Assembly: GCA_965644295.1 (NCBI GenBank)
Contig: CBFFRP010000297.1
Coordinates: forward strand, 434,001 to 498,000
Direction of reading: 5' to 3'
DNA from: Paraphysomonas bandaiensis
Lineage: Eukaryota > Chrysophyceae
Length of the DNA stretch: 64,000 nt
In this document: piece by piece, positions 1 through 11,522 of the stretch
How the letters are laid out: every line of letters begins with the position of its first letter
How positions within the stretch are numbered: the first letter of the stretch is position 1
The notes under the pieces: generated by a model
The model's input: the letters and a program-made list of their open reading frames with translations, nothing else
Database searches by the model: none
What the model was told of the DNA's origin: nothing
Program-made: the position numbers and the translations under genes

Positions 1-1020
1 CACTAGCTGGAGCAGCACTAATATGGTACAGGTAGTCGGATATTAGAGTTGTGTCTTCCGCATTCCACCTATCGGATCCAAATCTCCTCCGTACAGCACT
101 TAGAACAGTTGCAGGTCCCTTAGGACCTAGCGTGCGCACGATCTGTTGCGGGGTAAAGTTAGATGACCACAGACAATCAATTAGTCGAATGGTGGATGGT
201 AGCTCGGACGAAGGAACGTGTGTGTGGGCAGGAGGGATGTCAGCCAGCCCAGCGGGAGATACAAGGACTAGAGAGTTTACACCTGTGTGGGGGTACTTCA
301 TAGCATATCGAGCGCAGAGATAGCCCCCCAATGAGTGCCCAGCCAAAACGAAGTCAGATACGCCAATAGACTCTCTGAATTCCTATAAGTTAACAACTTG
401 TAAGATGTTCATATGAATATCCTTTGGTGCTATAATTATTACGAACTTGGAATACCTCTAAACTGTCGATAAAGAAATCAGTTGCGCGGGTGGGTCCCAT
501 GGGCTCTGATGGCCACCACGAACCCATAAGTGGCATTCGAGGGGAATAACGGCAATTTGGGCGAGAGCTTCCGCCCATTCCTAACCAGTCCACAGCAATC
601 ACGCGATCAAATTCACCTATCAAGGCGTCGTAATTGGCTGGACATCACATCACATTAACACAACAGTAAACTCAGTTACATATGAATAAACTCACCAAAA
701 AACATCCCGAGTCCTGATCCGAACCCATGCAGCAGTAGCAGCGTCTTATCCCTCTCTCTGCCGCCATCGCCTCTAGATGGTTGTGTTCTCTTCATATCAA
801 TGAAGTTTATGTACTCTCCAGACTTAAGATTCATGATTTTATGTGTGACTGGAGCCCTCACGAATCTATCGAATATAGCGGTCTGTGACATGTGCAGTAG
901 TTTGGGTGAGGTGGGGAGGAACAGCTGAGATATCATATCGATATAGGAGTCCTCGGGATACACGTGCTCGGAGATAGGGCTTGGATCCTTCAATTTATCT
1001 GATGCCTTCGCAGTGTTCAT
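1..1020 (-). CDS. ABHD4/ABHD5-type alpha/beta hydrolase (3' end off window)
   Basis: Three exons are visible: 1020-696, 637-456 and 382-1; frame is kept across both GT-AG introns, and the gene runs off the left edge. Visible in order are LLLLHGFGSGLGMFFGE (strand beta-3 and oxyanion loop), VIAVDWLGMGGSSRP, and the nucleophile elbow GHSLGGY with the catalytic Ser. The pattern matches the ABHD4/ABHD5 (CGI-58) group of lysophospholipases and lysophosphatidic acid acyltransferase-like proteins, which act on lipid droplets and membranes. The HxxxxD acyltransferase motif and catalytic His would lie beyond the window, so true enzymatic activity cannot be judged. The ATG at 1020 is the only in-frame Met before the conserved core. 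It is divergent to the H3 gene. Family assignment is firm; the exact substrate is not known. Confidence 0.82.
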
Positions 1021-1466
1021 AGCCAGTTAAATGATGCCATATGGACTCGTAAGGCTCGATATGTTTGCAGTGAGCTGATACGATCACAAGATGACGTACA
1101 CGTACACATACATACATACATATACAGCACACTGCAGTACAGTTATGTACACAGATATACAGGTACTGTAGATGCCCTGCTGGAGTATACAGCACTGTAT
1201 ATGTATGTATGTATCCTAGGAATTCTATTTAAAAATCCACGAAAATTATGGCTCCTTGCCTCACGCACCGTACACACATTGTAGATCGGTATACGGAATA
1301 CAGCGGAACAGTCCTACATAGCAGTTTAGCTACAGTGATCTGCTGATGATGGTGGAGAGCCGTTAATGTTGAGTTCCATCAATGATGCATCCAGAAATCC
1401 ATATTGACACATATAAAGACCCATAAAAGCTAACATCTCTCTATAGAGACACACTAATCGACACCA
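1021..1466. promoter_or_regulatory. Divergent intergenic region, hydrolase / histone H3
   Basis: No coding signal is visible. The stretch lies between two head-to-head genes and should hold both promoters. It contains short CATA runs near 1108-1127 and a TATG run near 1199-1213, the same tetranucleotide family that expands greatly at 8062 and 36601. No clear TATA box can be assigned. Confidence 0.4.
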
Positions 1467-1963
1467 ATGGCAAGAACTAAACAGGTGAATGACTTGTAAG
1501 TGCTTTTTGTCGAGAATAAATGTATCTTTAGATTGCAAGAAAGCATCAAGGCGGCAAAGCACCTCGAAAGACGTTTGGCAACAAAACTTCATATCGCCAA
1601 ACCACTAAACAACGTATTTGTATGAGAACATTGAAATTGACTTATAGTAAGGATTTTTCTTCAGGTCATCACAGGTATCGTCCTGGAACCGTTGCTTTGC
1701 GTGAGATTCGAAGGTATCAAAAAACATCCGAGTTGTTAATCCGACGCCTTCCCTTCCAGAGACTTGTTCGTGAAATTGCTTCTGATTACAAAAATGACAT
1801 TCGGTTTCAACAAAGTTCGATATTAGCCCTACAAGAAGCCTCAGAAGCGTACTTGACTGGTCTGTTTGAGAATTCTGTTCTTTGTGCGCTGCATGCTAAA
1901 CGGGTCACAATATTCGCAAGAGATATGCAACTAGCACGCAGGCTGCGTGGAGAGCGATTATAA
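1467..1963 (+). CDS. Divergent histone H3 variant
   Basis: Exons 1467-1484, 1532-1613 and 1665-1963 give about 132 residues; a second in-frame donor at 1620 would add two. Exon 1 encodes exactly MARTKQ, the universal H3 start. Exon 2 continues [13 protein letters not shown]. Exon 3 holds the fold, with [40 protein letters not shown] and [10 protein letters not shown]4, K9, K14, K18, K23, K56 and K79 are kept. Position 10 is His instead of Ser, T6 is Ile, and the 24-37 region is rewritten and about four residues shorter, so K27, S28 and K36 have no clear counterpart. Loop 1 has no insertion and the alpha-1 Gln is present, which argues against a centromeric CenH3. It packages DNA in nucleosomes as a variant H3. 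The small exons and intact frame argue against a pseudogene. Confidence 0.85.
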
Positions 1964-2737
1964 GCCAATCATCGGATATTTGGGGTATTTTATAAACTTT
2001 TTTTATGTCTATCTGTGAACTATGTAATCTCGTGGTGTTTGTAAAAACTAATTCTATTATGCATAAAAGTCATTTATACTTACACTACTCTAAATTTAGC
2101 TGTCAGATTTCGGTCTCAGGTAGCGTATGTTGAAACTTCACGACAGTGCTTAGTTAACAATACTTATACGCATTTACACTGAATAATAAATATACTAAAT
2201 AAAAGCATTTTATTAATAGGGATCAGAGAAAGTTAGTGAATGTCTTATTATTAGCCATAGGCGTGTAAGAGTCAGAATTAAAGTGGATTGCAATTTAACT
2301 AACTCGTGCTTAACTCTGATATCCTACTATTTGGCGCTACGAAAGCAGCTTGTGCGTCGTCACCGCAAGCACCAAGGGGTCAGAGGACAAGATTCATTCA
2401 ATGTCACCATTTCTATATTAAATATAATATTGCAGTCTTTCGTTATCATTTTATCGTGACCTGATATTGTTGTGTACTTAAACACGACCCGTACGTAGTT
2501 CTTAGTCAACATAACACAATATAATCTAATAATCTAATTCATGTGTATTATATAATTATCAAGTGCCATACTCCCTTAACACATAAATAGTTTCACAGCT
2601 AAGAAAACATCAATATATAGGAAAGTATGGTACCATATGCATATATACAATTAAAATAACTAAATTACATGTTTCGTGTCGCGTATAATACACACACTAA
2701 AGCATCGTACCAACGATTATAAGTATTAATCATCGGA
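1964..2737. other. Convergent intergenic gap, H3 / kinesin
   Basis: AT-rich sequence between two converging genes. It should hold both 3' UTRs. An AATAAA-like stretch occurs near 2183-2190. I see no gene, RNA or repeat in it. Confidence 0.4.
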
Positions 2738-5700
2738 CTAGCCCATAGGTCTCGCCAGCTTGCCTACAGCAACGCCACCACCTTTATTCTCTTTCTTCAG
2801 CTTATTCAGCTCTTTCTTGAGAGCGCTTAACTGTACTGACTGCATCGCACCAGGGGCAGCTGTGGCGTTCCTCACATCTTTACAACGCGTTGCAAAAGAT
2901 AAAGAGCTATGAGATTCAGACACATTATAATCCGCAGGAGAGCAGTTAACAAACATCTGCTCAGAAAAATAATTATATTAGATTAGCGGTCAAGTGATAC
3001 CCACCAAAGTTTTCGCGTTTCCTCCAAGGCTGTCAGACATAAGCATGGTCAAAGGGTGGTTCCGATAGGGAATATGGTTCCCTCCTGTTGTTAGAGCCGC
3101 AATAACGTCCCCTAGAGCAGATAAAGATTTATTTATGCTCTGGGCCTCTTTCAACATCTCTCCCTGAGCTCCAGATTTGTCTACACGCTGTACAAGAGTG
3201 TGTTAAACGTATCACTGCGAGTGGTATATGCAAAAAATGAGTTTTGCATGCGCCCTAATACCATGAAAAAGTGCATTGATGCCAAATACAGACGTACACA
3301 TATCAAGAGAATATAGTAAGCATACCTCGGATCCGGCCAAATCTACTAGGGTAAGTTTTCCCGTCGTTGTGGCCCCAGTGCGCCTATTGGTAAGCGTGAT
3401 AACCAGCGTGCATATTAGATGCGATCTGGAACTTTCTGCGTTCATTTGAGTCGATGCGGTGGTTCTTCTAGCCGCACCTGAGTGCATGAAGACATTATAG
3501 TGCATATTATAACTAATGGCATACCAACCTAACTCAAAAATACGCATAACATCCGCTGGAGTTTCTGCCAACATTGAAACAGCGCCCTCCACCTACGAGT
3601 CTGTCAAATACAAATGCTCTCCAAGGTATAGCAATGTATCATAATTATTACATGTACAAGTCCAGTGGGACTATGTTCTGCTAAAGTAATCTTGAGTTGT
3701 CCGTTTGAGTTAATGGATCGTTTCAGAGGATCATCAGCTGCCTTTTTCTTACCCTTGGCTTCTTTTAGAAGATCTTCTAAACCATCACGATAGAGCTGAA
3801 ACATTTGGACCGACACCTGCACACAAAATGATGAACTGACCACAACAGATATCTGCTGTCGGTGGTGGCACATATAAGTACTATCTTCTACCACACAAAT
3901 GTATTTATACACACTATACACCCTCTTCGGAATACCTCGGCCGAGCACTGGGCATTCCTCTCGTTAACCAAACGGAAAATCTCAGACACAGCTCTTGGTG
4001 TTATCCCAGCCAGTTCGTCAAACTCACCGTTACTTTGAAGACAGCTGCCTGCACGTACCAAAGGGACACACACATTATTTAAACTATGCAAAGTAAAAGC
4101 ACGACTCCAATCACTGGTACATATATTTCATTGTCTTACCTATATCACTTGCCCCGATCATTGTGAATGTTTTCCTTTATAATGACGTAATATTACTTGA
4201 ATTCAGCAGATAAAAAGAGTACTCACCCTGACCCCGTTTGACCATATGCAAATATACAAACATTATAGCCGTCGATGACGGAGAGCATCAAATGCTTTGT
4301 GTCTCTGAAAACATCCTGTTGACTATTCCCATTGCCACTGGATCCACCAAACACCTGCAGTCAAGTCAGTATTTATTTCATATTTCTCAAATACAAAATT
4401 GGAAATCGGTTTCTAGATGAATGACTTCTCGTGTATGTGAACAAACTCAAATAACTAGGAATTAAACCTGATCAAAGTCAAAATTCTTCTTAGAGTCTGG
4501 ACCTTGAGCTCCTTTGACAAGAACCGACATTTTGCCGTCCTACGCAGAGCATACCACACTTTACTTAATACCATATGGCTAGATATATATCATTTGACCT
4601 TCAAAACGGCTTCGGAGCAGTTTTTACTCGCTTCACTGTTAGACAGTGGTCTAATGCGTACATATACTCTGATTTTACCTGTCCACACATGGTCATAATC
4701 AATGATATGTATAGAGCCCATGTTAGTGGACAAGAAGACATATCAGTCGTCTAACAAACACCTATTCCAGAAAGCTTACCCTTCATATCTTCTATTTCAT
4801 TGTGAAGCTTCTTTCGGGCTTTCTGCTCTCTCCCAAGATCCCTGTGTAAAAGCACACAACTGAGCAAAATGGCACCTAAGCAGCACACTTACCGATGAAG
4901 TTGTGCATTATACTTTTCTATTTCCCTAGCCTCTGTAATCTCAGCCTGTATGTATTGCAGTAAAGGTAACGATACATAACAGAGTAAATAAGCACTTTCA
5001 CGGCACACCGTCAATGCAGTACAGATCACATCGTCGTAGTAAACTCACCACCATAGCCCTCTGAGCCTCTTCTGCAGCATCAGCCCTCTCGTTCGCCTCA
5101 TTCGCCTCTTTGCGGCATGACTCCGCCAAAGAATTCGCAGAGGACAAATCACGGGCAGCCTTGGACAGCTTTTCGGCAGTGTCACTGGACAGGTGTTGTT
5201 AAATAGCATACACACTCTGATATATTTCATATAGAGCACGCCGCCCATTCCATGTAGGTATACAGAACTATATATATCACAAATAAGTCACTTCATACTT
5301 GTTCAGCTCTTCAAAGTCTCTATCACGTTGAATGCGGTACATCTCTAACCGTTCATCCGCCTCTCGGCGTATTCTTGCGTTTTCAGAACGCTCTCGTGCC
5401 AATTCAGCCTATTTTTAAAAATGGTCATTAAGGGAAAATAGCAGTCAAAGCTTACTTCATTACATACCACTCCAACGACTGTTTATAGAACGCATACTAA
5501 TATACACCATACTCAACGGTACTCACCTGCAGATTAGCTTTGGTTTCGTTTAGCTGAGTCTCAACTTTCTTTAGAGCCAGGGCATGCTGCTCCTCTAAGT
5601 GTCTCATGTGTGCCGCCCTTTCTTCCGCAGCCTGTTGCTCCTGCTGTATTCTATCCTCATGACTTGACTCTAAGGTAGAGAGTGTGTTCTACACACCACG

Positions 5701-7798
5701 GACGAGTAAATAAAGAGCAAATACAAGAGAAAAATTCTAATGTGCTACAATACTAGCACCACACTCTTGAGAGAAGCATAATTTCATCAAACAAAATTTT
5801 CCAGTCTACACTACTTTAAATAGTGCATATATAAGTAAACCGCACTCAAACCTGGAGGCTACGCAGCTTTTCTTGCTCAATATCTAGGGTTGAGTTCGCA
5901 AGATGCAAATCAGTTTTGAGGGCTGTATTCTCTGTCTCCAACCTATCGATTGCTTCCTGAAGTCTACTGACAGCCTCAACGCCAGATAAACTGGACATAT
6001 CCAGGCGCTTCCGAAGCTCTGCCACTTCGCCCTACATGACACACGTTATATCTTGTCCACTGACCAATTTATCAGTTGTGAATTCATCATTAGATATATG
6101 CCACGTTTAGTAACACCCCAAGCCACCAATGCTTTCCTATTTAATTCGTACCTCAATTCTGACTTTTTCCATCTGAAGTGATTTGCATTCAGACTCAAGT
6201 TTAGATATAATACCATCTTTGTCCGCAATGGCAGCTCTGAACTCTGAGCGCTCTCTGTTGAGTACCTACGACAAATTAATCACCTTGAGTATAACAAATA
6301 ATAGTTATTCTTAGATATAATACTATCTGTGTAAATTAAACTCTTCCCACAGTACATACGTACTCCAATCAACTGTACAAGTAGGTCAATACCTCGTCAG
6401 CCTGTAGCTTCGCTTCATTCAAAAGTCGCTTCATACCTTCTGGGTCCATAGATGTCGTGAAGCTACCGTTTCGAGCGAGTGATTTCTTTGTGGGATGACC
6501 TGTATTTTCATAAAAGTCGGTAACTTATAATTGATGTATTCATACAGCATATAATATTACACACCACAGGCAGCACATTGAATACAGGTACTACAGATGT
6601 GTTCATACGAATAATTTTCACTTAAATAGTGCATATTGATCCACAGAGTCATGTACATATTGATTAGATTAATACCTGGCTGGGAATAGGGTGCAATGTG
6701 CTTTTTTGGACTACTACTAGATGTGTGAAGGGTATCTGCTACCACATCATGGTCAGGTGACTCCACTCTCTCCAAATCCATGTCTCCGAATAAGTCTTTT
6801 TCTTCTTGTACAAATTGCATTGAAGCCTGTCTGCTCATATAATCAGACTCCCACAAACATTCACCATTTGTGAGATTCATGTAGTATTTCGAGCCACTGC
6901 TGGGATCAATATTTTCTAACCACTCGCTGTCATCGTGCATACTCTTTTTAGGCGGAGTAGAGTAGGACGCATTGTTCACTGCATTCGGGGAGCCGTTCAT
7001 CGGGTTATTCATTCGCAGTTGGTTCATATGTGGTGACATGTTCCCTCGCGCAGCAGCAAACCCCACTGGTCCCTGCGATGCTGTCATCAATAATTTCTTC
7101 TGCAAAAATGATGCGGCTTGATGCATATTGCTCTGCCTTGCGTAGTCAACTGCGGTATAATCATAGTAGTCAGTGGTTCCAACTTGTGCACCATATGACA
7201 GAAGCATTTTACAAAAGTCTACATCCCCTGTCGAAGCACAATAATGTAGCGGTGTGCATCCATATGATGTCTCAGGAACCTCTGGATTGGCTCCATTTTG
7301 GAGAAGCATACGGGCAATCGACTTGGATTGTGAATCTTTGTAGCAAGCATAATGAAGACAGGTCGCACCGGAGCTGTTGACAGCATTGGGGTCTGCACCT
7401 TTATTGAGTATAATACGAACCAGTGGCTCACAACGGTATTGACAGGCAGAGAGAAGCAAAGTATTGCCATAACTATCTGGTGCGTCAATTTCTTCGACAG
7501 ATAACGCAGATAGTGTTGATCGAACAATGCTATCATTGCCAGCATCACCCTGGCCATAGTATGGAATAAATTGGAATAGCAAATCTATCGCATTGACATC
7601 ATCATCCCCCATATTGTCCACAGCTTTCATAGTGTGTATAACTCTAGTTGCTGCCTTCCTAAGAGGAACAGATTCCTTGATATGATCTTTACGGCTGTCT
7701 CGAGTTTCTACATTGCCGATACTATCATCTGCTCGCTCATAGTTCTGTTCGCCGTTATCGGCAACAGGTTCTATCGGTACTGCTGGAGCGTTCCCCAT
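2738..7798 (-). CDS. Ankyrin-WW-coiled-coil kinesin-14 (C-terminal motor)
   Basis: Nineteen exons join in frame into about 1,085 residues: 7798-6676, 6499-6393, 6265-6152, 6031-5852, 5688-5527, 5408-5299, 5184-5049, 4945-4893, 4841-4780, 4678-4599, 4539-4468, 4354-4227, 4174-4140, 4048-3936, 3816-3652, 3592-3529, 3477-3326, 3187-3005, 2956-2738. It starts MGNAPAV, a plausible N-myristoylation signal. Residues about 100-240 are ankyrin repeats ([40 protein letters not shown]). A WW-like segment follows near 295-320 ([18 protein letters not shown]...LWE). Residues 400-670 are charged coiled coil. The kinesin-14 neck [13 protein letters not shown] leads into the motor: [12 protein letters not shown]-loop [16 protein letters not shown] (switch I), DLAGSE (switch II) and NKSLSALG. 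The neck placed before a C-terminal motor predicts a minus-end-directed microtubule motor. Cargo or membrane binding through the ankyrin/WW region is an inference. Confidence 0.88.
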
Positions 7799-8061
7799 AA
7801 TAAATATATAGCGCAAAATAAAAGAGTTATGCTTAAGCCGGACGATCGAAATATACTGACGAGTGATTATACGGCCAGGCAGACATCACAACAGACACAG
7901 ATAACAGAAGAGTGGCACCTATACTCAAAACAAACACAAGATACTCACACTCACAGAAGATAATTATCAGAAATGGTTTCCGGATATATAAAACCCTCAC
8001 TGATCATAACAAGTTCGTTATGCTCTATTCCCACTGTATATAGGAATACATACACATACAC

Positions 8062-8235
8062 ACATACATACATACATACATACATACATACATACATACA
8101 TACATACATACATACATACATACATACATACATACATACATACATACATACATACATACATACATACATACATACATACATACATACATACATACATACA
8201 TACATACATACATACATACATACATACATACATAC
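8062..8235. repeat. (CATA)n microsatellite, about 43 copies
   Basis: An almost pure CATA array of about 174 bp lies in the head-to-head gap 7799-8388 between the kinesin and the small membrane protein. Both promoters should lie in this gap. Reading frames through it on either strand (HTYI or MYVC repeats) are artefacts of the array and not genes. Confidence 0.95.
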
Positions 8236-8388
8236 ACAATGACTGGTAGGCACAGTGCGATATATGAAGTGTATGTATCTTTGCAGCAAACCCAATTATT
8301 ACTGAAGATACAATACACGTAAAGCAACGCGAGGAACTAGTAGGCTATCGACAAAACCTTTATTTAATCTATTACGTTGTGTGGCTAA

Positions 8389-8832
8389 ATGCCGAAGTCG
8401 TGTATTGAGTGGACACCGTTGGCGAAAGTCTCTTTGGAAACTAGAATACTATGGGAATCTGTTATAGCAATATTCGTGTCATTGTTCTTTTTTCTTTGGG
8501 CTCTACTTAATACTATTCGTGAATATTATGATGACGGTTTGGAGTGCTTTCCTTTGACTATAGCAGCAGGCGTTTACGGTGTACTGCTCTACAAACGCGT
8601 GTTTTCTCCTTCGACACTAGCTTTTGGCCGTCTTATTGCTTTCGGTTTCAGTGTTGTTGTACTCATTTTTGTACTGGCCTCTATCTTGACCGAAGGAGAC
8701 GAGATGCATCGTGCTTATTTAATAGTGTCTGCTTTCGTCTGGGCTTTGTATGGTTATATTTACTACTGTGACGCGGAGGCATGGAGGTTAGAAAGTGATA
8801 AAGTTCGGTCAATGTCTGAGCCGATGTTGTAA
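8389..8832 (+). CDS. Small four-helix membrane protein of unknown family
   Basis: An intronless 147-residue frame opens with ATG after an AT-rich leader. Four hydrophobic segments are visible: about 22-42 (SVIAIFVSLFFFLWALL), 55-70 (LTIAAGVYGVLLY), 82-102 (LIAFGFSVVVLIFVLASIL) and 110-128 (AYLIVSAFVWALYGYIYY). They are followed by a short hydrophilic tail. The even codon use and regular helix spacing make it a likely gene, and it fits the alternating-strand order. I do not recognise the family and assign no function. It is divergent to the kinesin and convergent to the DUF445 gene. Confidence 0.65.
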   Translation: MPKSCIEWTPLAKVSLETRILWESVIAIFVSLFFFLWALLNTIREYYDDGLECFPLTIAAGVYGVLLYKRVFSPSTLAFGRLIAFGFSVVVLIFVLASILTEGDEMHRAYLIVSAFVWALYGYIYYCDAEAWRLESDKVRSMSEPML

Positions 8833-8924
8833 CATGTTTTATACATCATCATTGTAACTTTTTTTTATACTTAAGCTAAGAACCTATATTAACTTTTGAT
8901 TTTTGTTTCTTTTAGTTATATTTA

Positions 8925-9045
8925 ACCACGGGCAATAAGGAGGCTATATCGTCCCGCGCTCAAACTTTTGAAACGAGGGCGAAAAGCCCGAGTTTTAAAA
9001 TTTTGACAAGGGACGATACTCCTTATCCCTAGGTTAAATTGTAGC
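8925..9045. repeat. Compact imperfect inverted repeat (MITE-like or hairpin)
   Basis: The outer arms ATTTAACC...ATAAGGAG...ATCGTCCC and GGGACGAT...CTCCTTAT...GGTTAAAT face each other around an inner GGGC-gaaaa-GCCC stem. The whole unit is about 110 bp. The arms differ by small indels, as in an old foldback element or MITE. No coding capacity and no second copy were noticed in the window. Confidence 0.6.
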
Positions 9046-9504
9046 TTATCCTCATGACGTTGAAAAGTTAATATTACATTGTATAGCTATTTGTAGCATG
9101 CTTGCTGTATAAAGAAATAGATGTTCCCTGATTAACATTAAGAACACAAATGAGAACTCAAATCAATGATATGTATACTGTAAGTGTGATGATGAATGTG
9201 AACAGTTGAAGGTGAAAGAGAGGCTTCTTATTCCTTAATTAGCATCATCACATTTATATACAGCAGGCTTTACCTTTGCAAGTGCACCTGATCGAATGAT
9301 GTGTGTATGATATGAGGCACACAATATCATGAGAAGCACGATATGGCTCAAACCCTGTAAGAACTGGGTGTCACTGCTCCTAACCACCTATATAGCATCA
9401 GATATGGTACTTAAACTCTCCTGCAATGTCCTTTAAGTTGTTTCGAAGTCCTGGATATGAAGACAGATCACTTGCACTGACATCGTTGTGATCTTATACA
9501 GCAG

Positions 9505-9750
9505 TCGAAGGATGGAATATAACCTGGAGTGTCTAATGGTTTAACTCATGATTGTGGATTCTCTATAATTGTGTGTACTATAATGAAATCACATATATAC
9601 GACTGTCATTATCATACTTAGGATAGAAGTGAGCTTCTGTTGAACCCAATATTGAAGTTGAATGTCTATATTTGCCCGGTGCTGATATGAGCGCCCTGTT
9701 GAGACAAAATCAGGTCAAAAAAAAGCTTTTTTGAGACAAAATGGGGATAA
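9505..9750 (-). repeat. Dispersed repeat R1, copy 1
   Basis: Read on the minus strand, this stretch matches 32145-32317 continued at 33355-33530. Shared marks are TTATCCCCATTTTGTCTC, a run around AAAGCTTTTTT, AATATAGACATTC, CAACTTCAATATT, TTCAACAGAAGCT and AATCATGAGTTAAA. This copy is uninterrupted and shows the pre-insertion state of the second copy, which carries two hAT insertions. The nature of R1 (solo LTR or non-autonomous DNA element) is unknown. Confidence 0.8.
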
Positions 9751-10043
9751 GTACATATCCCACGACACAACATTGATTTATGTTTTTGTAGTGGTGTGGT
9801 GTTTAATGTAGCAATATGGGAATATTTCATAACCGTAGGCTGTCATGTAGACAAAATACTAGGCCCATATACATACCGATACTGTCAGATATTCGTTAGC
9901 AGAGGCGACAGTTCTTATGACTTATGTATAAGAGAAAAGTTCCCAACTGTACTATACACTATACATGAATACTGCAGTCGAGTTCAAAATTATTTTATTA
10001 ATAATTGTAACATACGTTCAAACACATTAGAATAGGTAATTTC

Positions 10044-11028
10044 CTACCCTTTGTACCCTGCCAATACAGCAACAACACCAATTAGACCACCGAAAAAATT
10101 TCCCCACACCACAAGCCACCCCAGATGATTTCTAATGACGTCTTCCATGATCTCCTTGATCCTCTCTGGTGTCAGTTGCTGTAGCTTGTCAGTCATCATG
10201 ATGTCGAGCTCAGATCGAACTCTATCGACCGATATGACAGTGTCGGGATCAAACTTGTCTACCAATACCTTTGCCATTTCCTGGCCAAAGGCAACCAGCA
10301 TAGGTTTCAACATCGGCGCCATTTGTTCTATTCCGCCAAACTACAAATGGATGGAATAAGCTTAGAAATACTAGATATCAGATATGTATATACCATTTGC
10401 GAAATTGTCGCCAACATAACACCCTCAGGTTTCTGAGATAATTCAGTGAGTTTCTCTACAAACATAGTATCAAAATCCGGGGAAGAAGTAATCTTTTGTA
10501 GTAATCCGGGTAAGTCCAACGTTTTGAGCAACTCTCGAGAGCGGGGCCCAAGGTGATGTTTCAGGAAACTCTTGTCGAAAAACATTTCGAGTACTGATTC
10601 TTTAATAGCCTGTCTAATTTCTTTAAATCTTCTGGGAATAACCCCAGAGCCTAAGAGAAACGGTATCCTATCAAAAAGCATCTTAACCGCCAACCAGTTA
10701 GTGATACCCCCAGCAAAGCCGAACAATCCGAACGCCAGCACAAATCTACTGACAAGGCTGCGCCCATGGAAGGTCTGGAGTAGAATCCCGATAATCATGA
10801 TCAAAAATGTGCTAAAATTAGAGATGTCTATAATGTTTATCCTGACACAGGTGCAGATGTTACATACGTGCAGCCCTATATGTGTGAAATTACATACTTT
10901 GGTGGCCAGAACCCGACTGTCTTCGGCCTCGCAGTGACCAGTAGGTCATCACCGTCGTCGTCGCTTGACGTATGTACAAGCTGTGTGTCACCTTCTTCCA
11001 TTTTGCTCGAGGCTCTATCTATCTCCAT
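10044..11028 (-). CDS. DUF445 family membrane protein
   Basis: Exons 11028-10898, 10811-10394 and 10340-10044 give about 281 residues with frame kept throughout. An acidic, soluble N-terminus (about 40 residues) is followed by a hydrophobic segment FLIMIIGILLQTF, then FGLFGFAGGITNWLAVKMLF, the signature of DUF445 (YheB-like) proteins. The C-terminal HLGWLVVWGNFFGGLIGVV matches the second conserved membrane segment. A helical middle region separates the two, as is usual for the family. The biochemical role of DUF445 is not established. An alternative start at the second Met (about 11001) would shorten the acidic leader by nine residues. Divergent to the kelch gene. Confidence 0.8.
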
Positions 11029-11522
11029 CTACCGCTAAGATATATACTCCAAGAGTATCAATAAGTACTAAGAAGATATAGATACCGTCACTTCAGCGCT
11101 TCTCCAGCGGGTGGGGTATAGTTTAGTTTAGTTTATAGTTGTGGTTATATATGGACAGACACATCTGTATGTAAAGTATGTGGATGTACACCTGCGTGTA
11201 GTGTGTATGGACACACTCACTTCTTCTACAGAGCAGACCACCCTTCCAGAAGCCTACCAATCATAGCACTCCATATCTGGAATACTGCCGTATACTAATC
11301 GAATACACTGTATGCATGCCCTTTGTGAATACAGTGTATTAGACTGTATGATGATGGTATAGCAACAGTACAGAGGTATGAAACCGTTGTATATGTATGA
11401 GTATGTGTGTAGACGAGCACCTAGAGAGCACAGGGTTATGTGCAGCATGGTATGGTATGTTACATGATATTACACACGTGCTGTGCCATTCTCACACCTT
11501 AATTATCAGTTGAGTTGAGGAC
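11029..11522. promoter_or_regulatory. Divergent intergenic region, DUF445 / kelch
   Basis: Head-to-head gap without coding signal. It contains a short TTTAG-type run near 11120-11140 and several interrupted TATG stretches (about 11168-11190 and 11390-11410). Both promoters are expected here. Confidence 0.4.

Larger units (their letters stand above)
8833..10043. other. Convergent gap with repeats
   Basis: Between two converging genes. It contains a compact inverted repeat (about 8925-9045) and an inverted copy of the dispersed R1 repeat (about 9505-9750), both listed separately. No coding signal is visible in the rest; short frames such as 9796-10035 lack any family feature. Confidence 0.5.

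Noticed and set aside
1467-1963. Histone gene considered as centromeric CenH3
   Set aside because: No loop-1 insertion, the alpha-1 Gln is present and the N-terminus is ARTKQ; a divergent canonical-type H3 fits better.
7951-8327. Short frames with HTYI or MYVC repeats on both strands
   Set aside because: Generated by the CATA array at 8062-8235.
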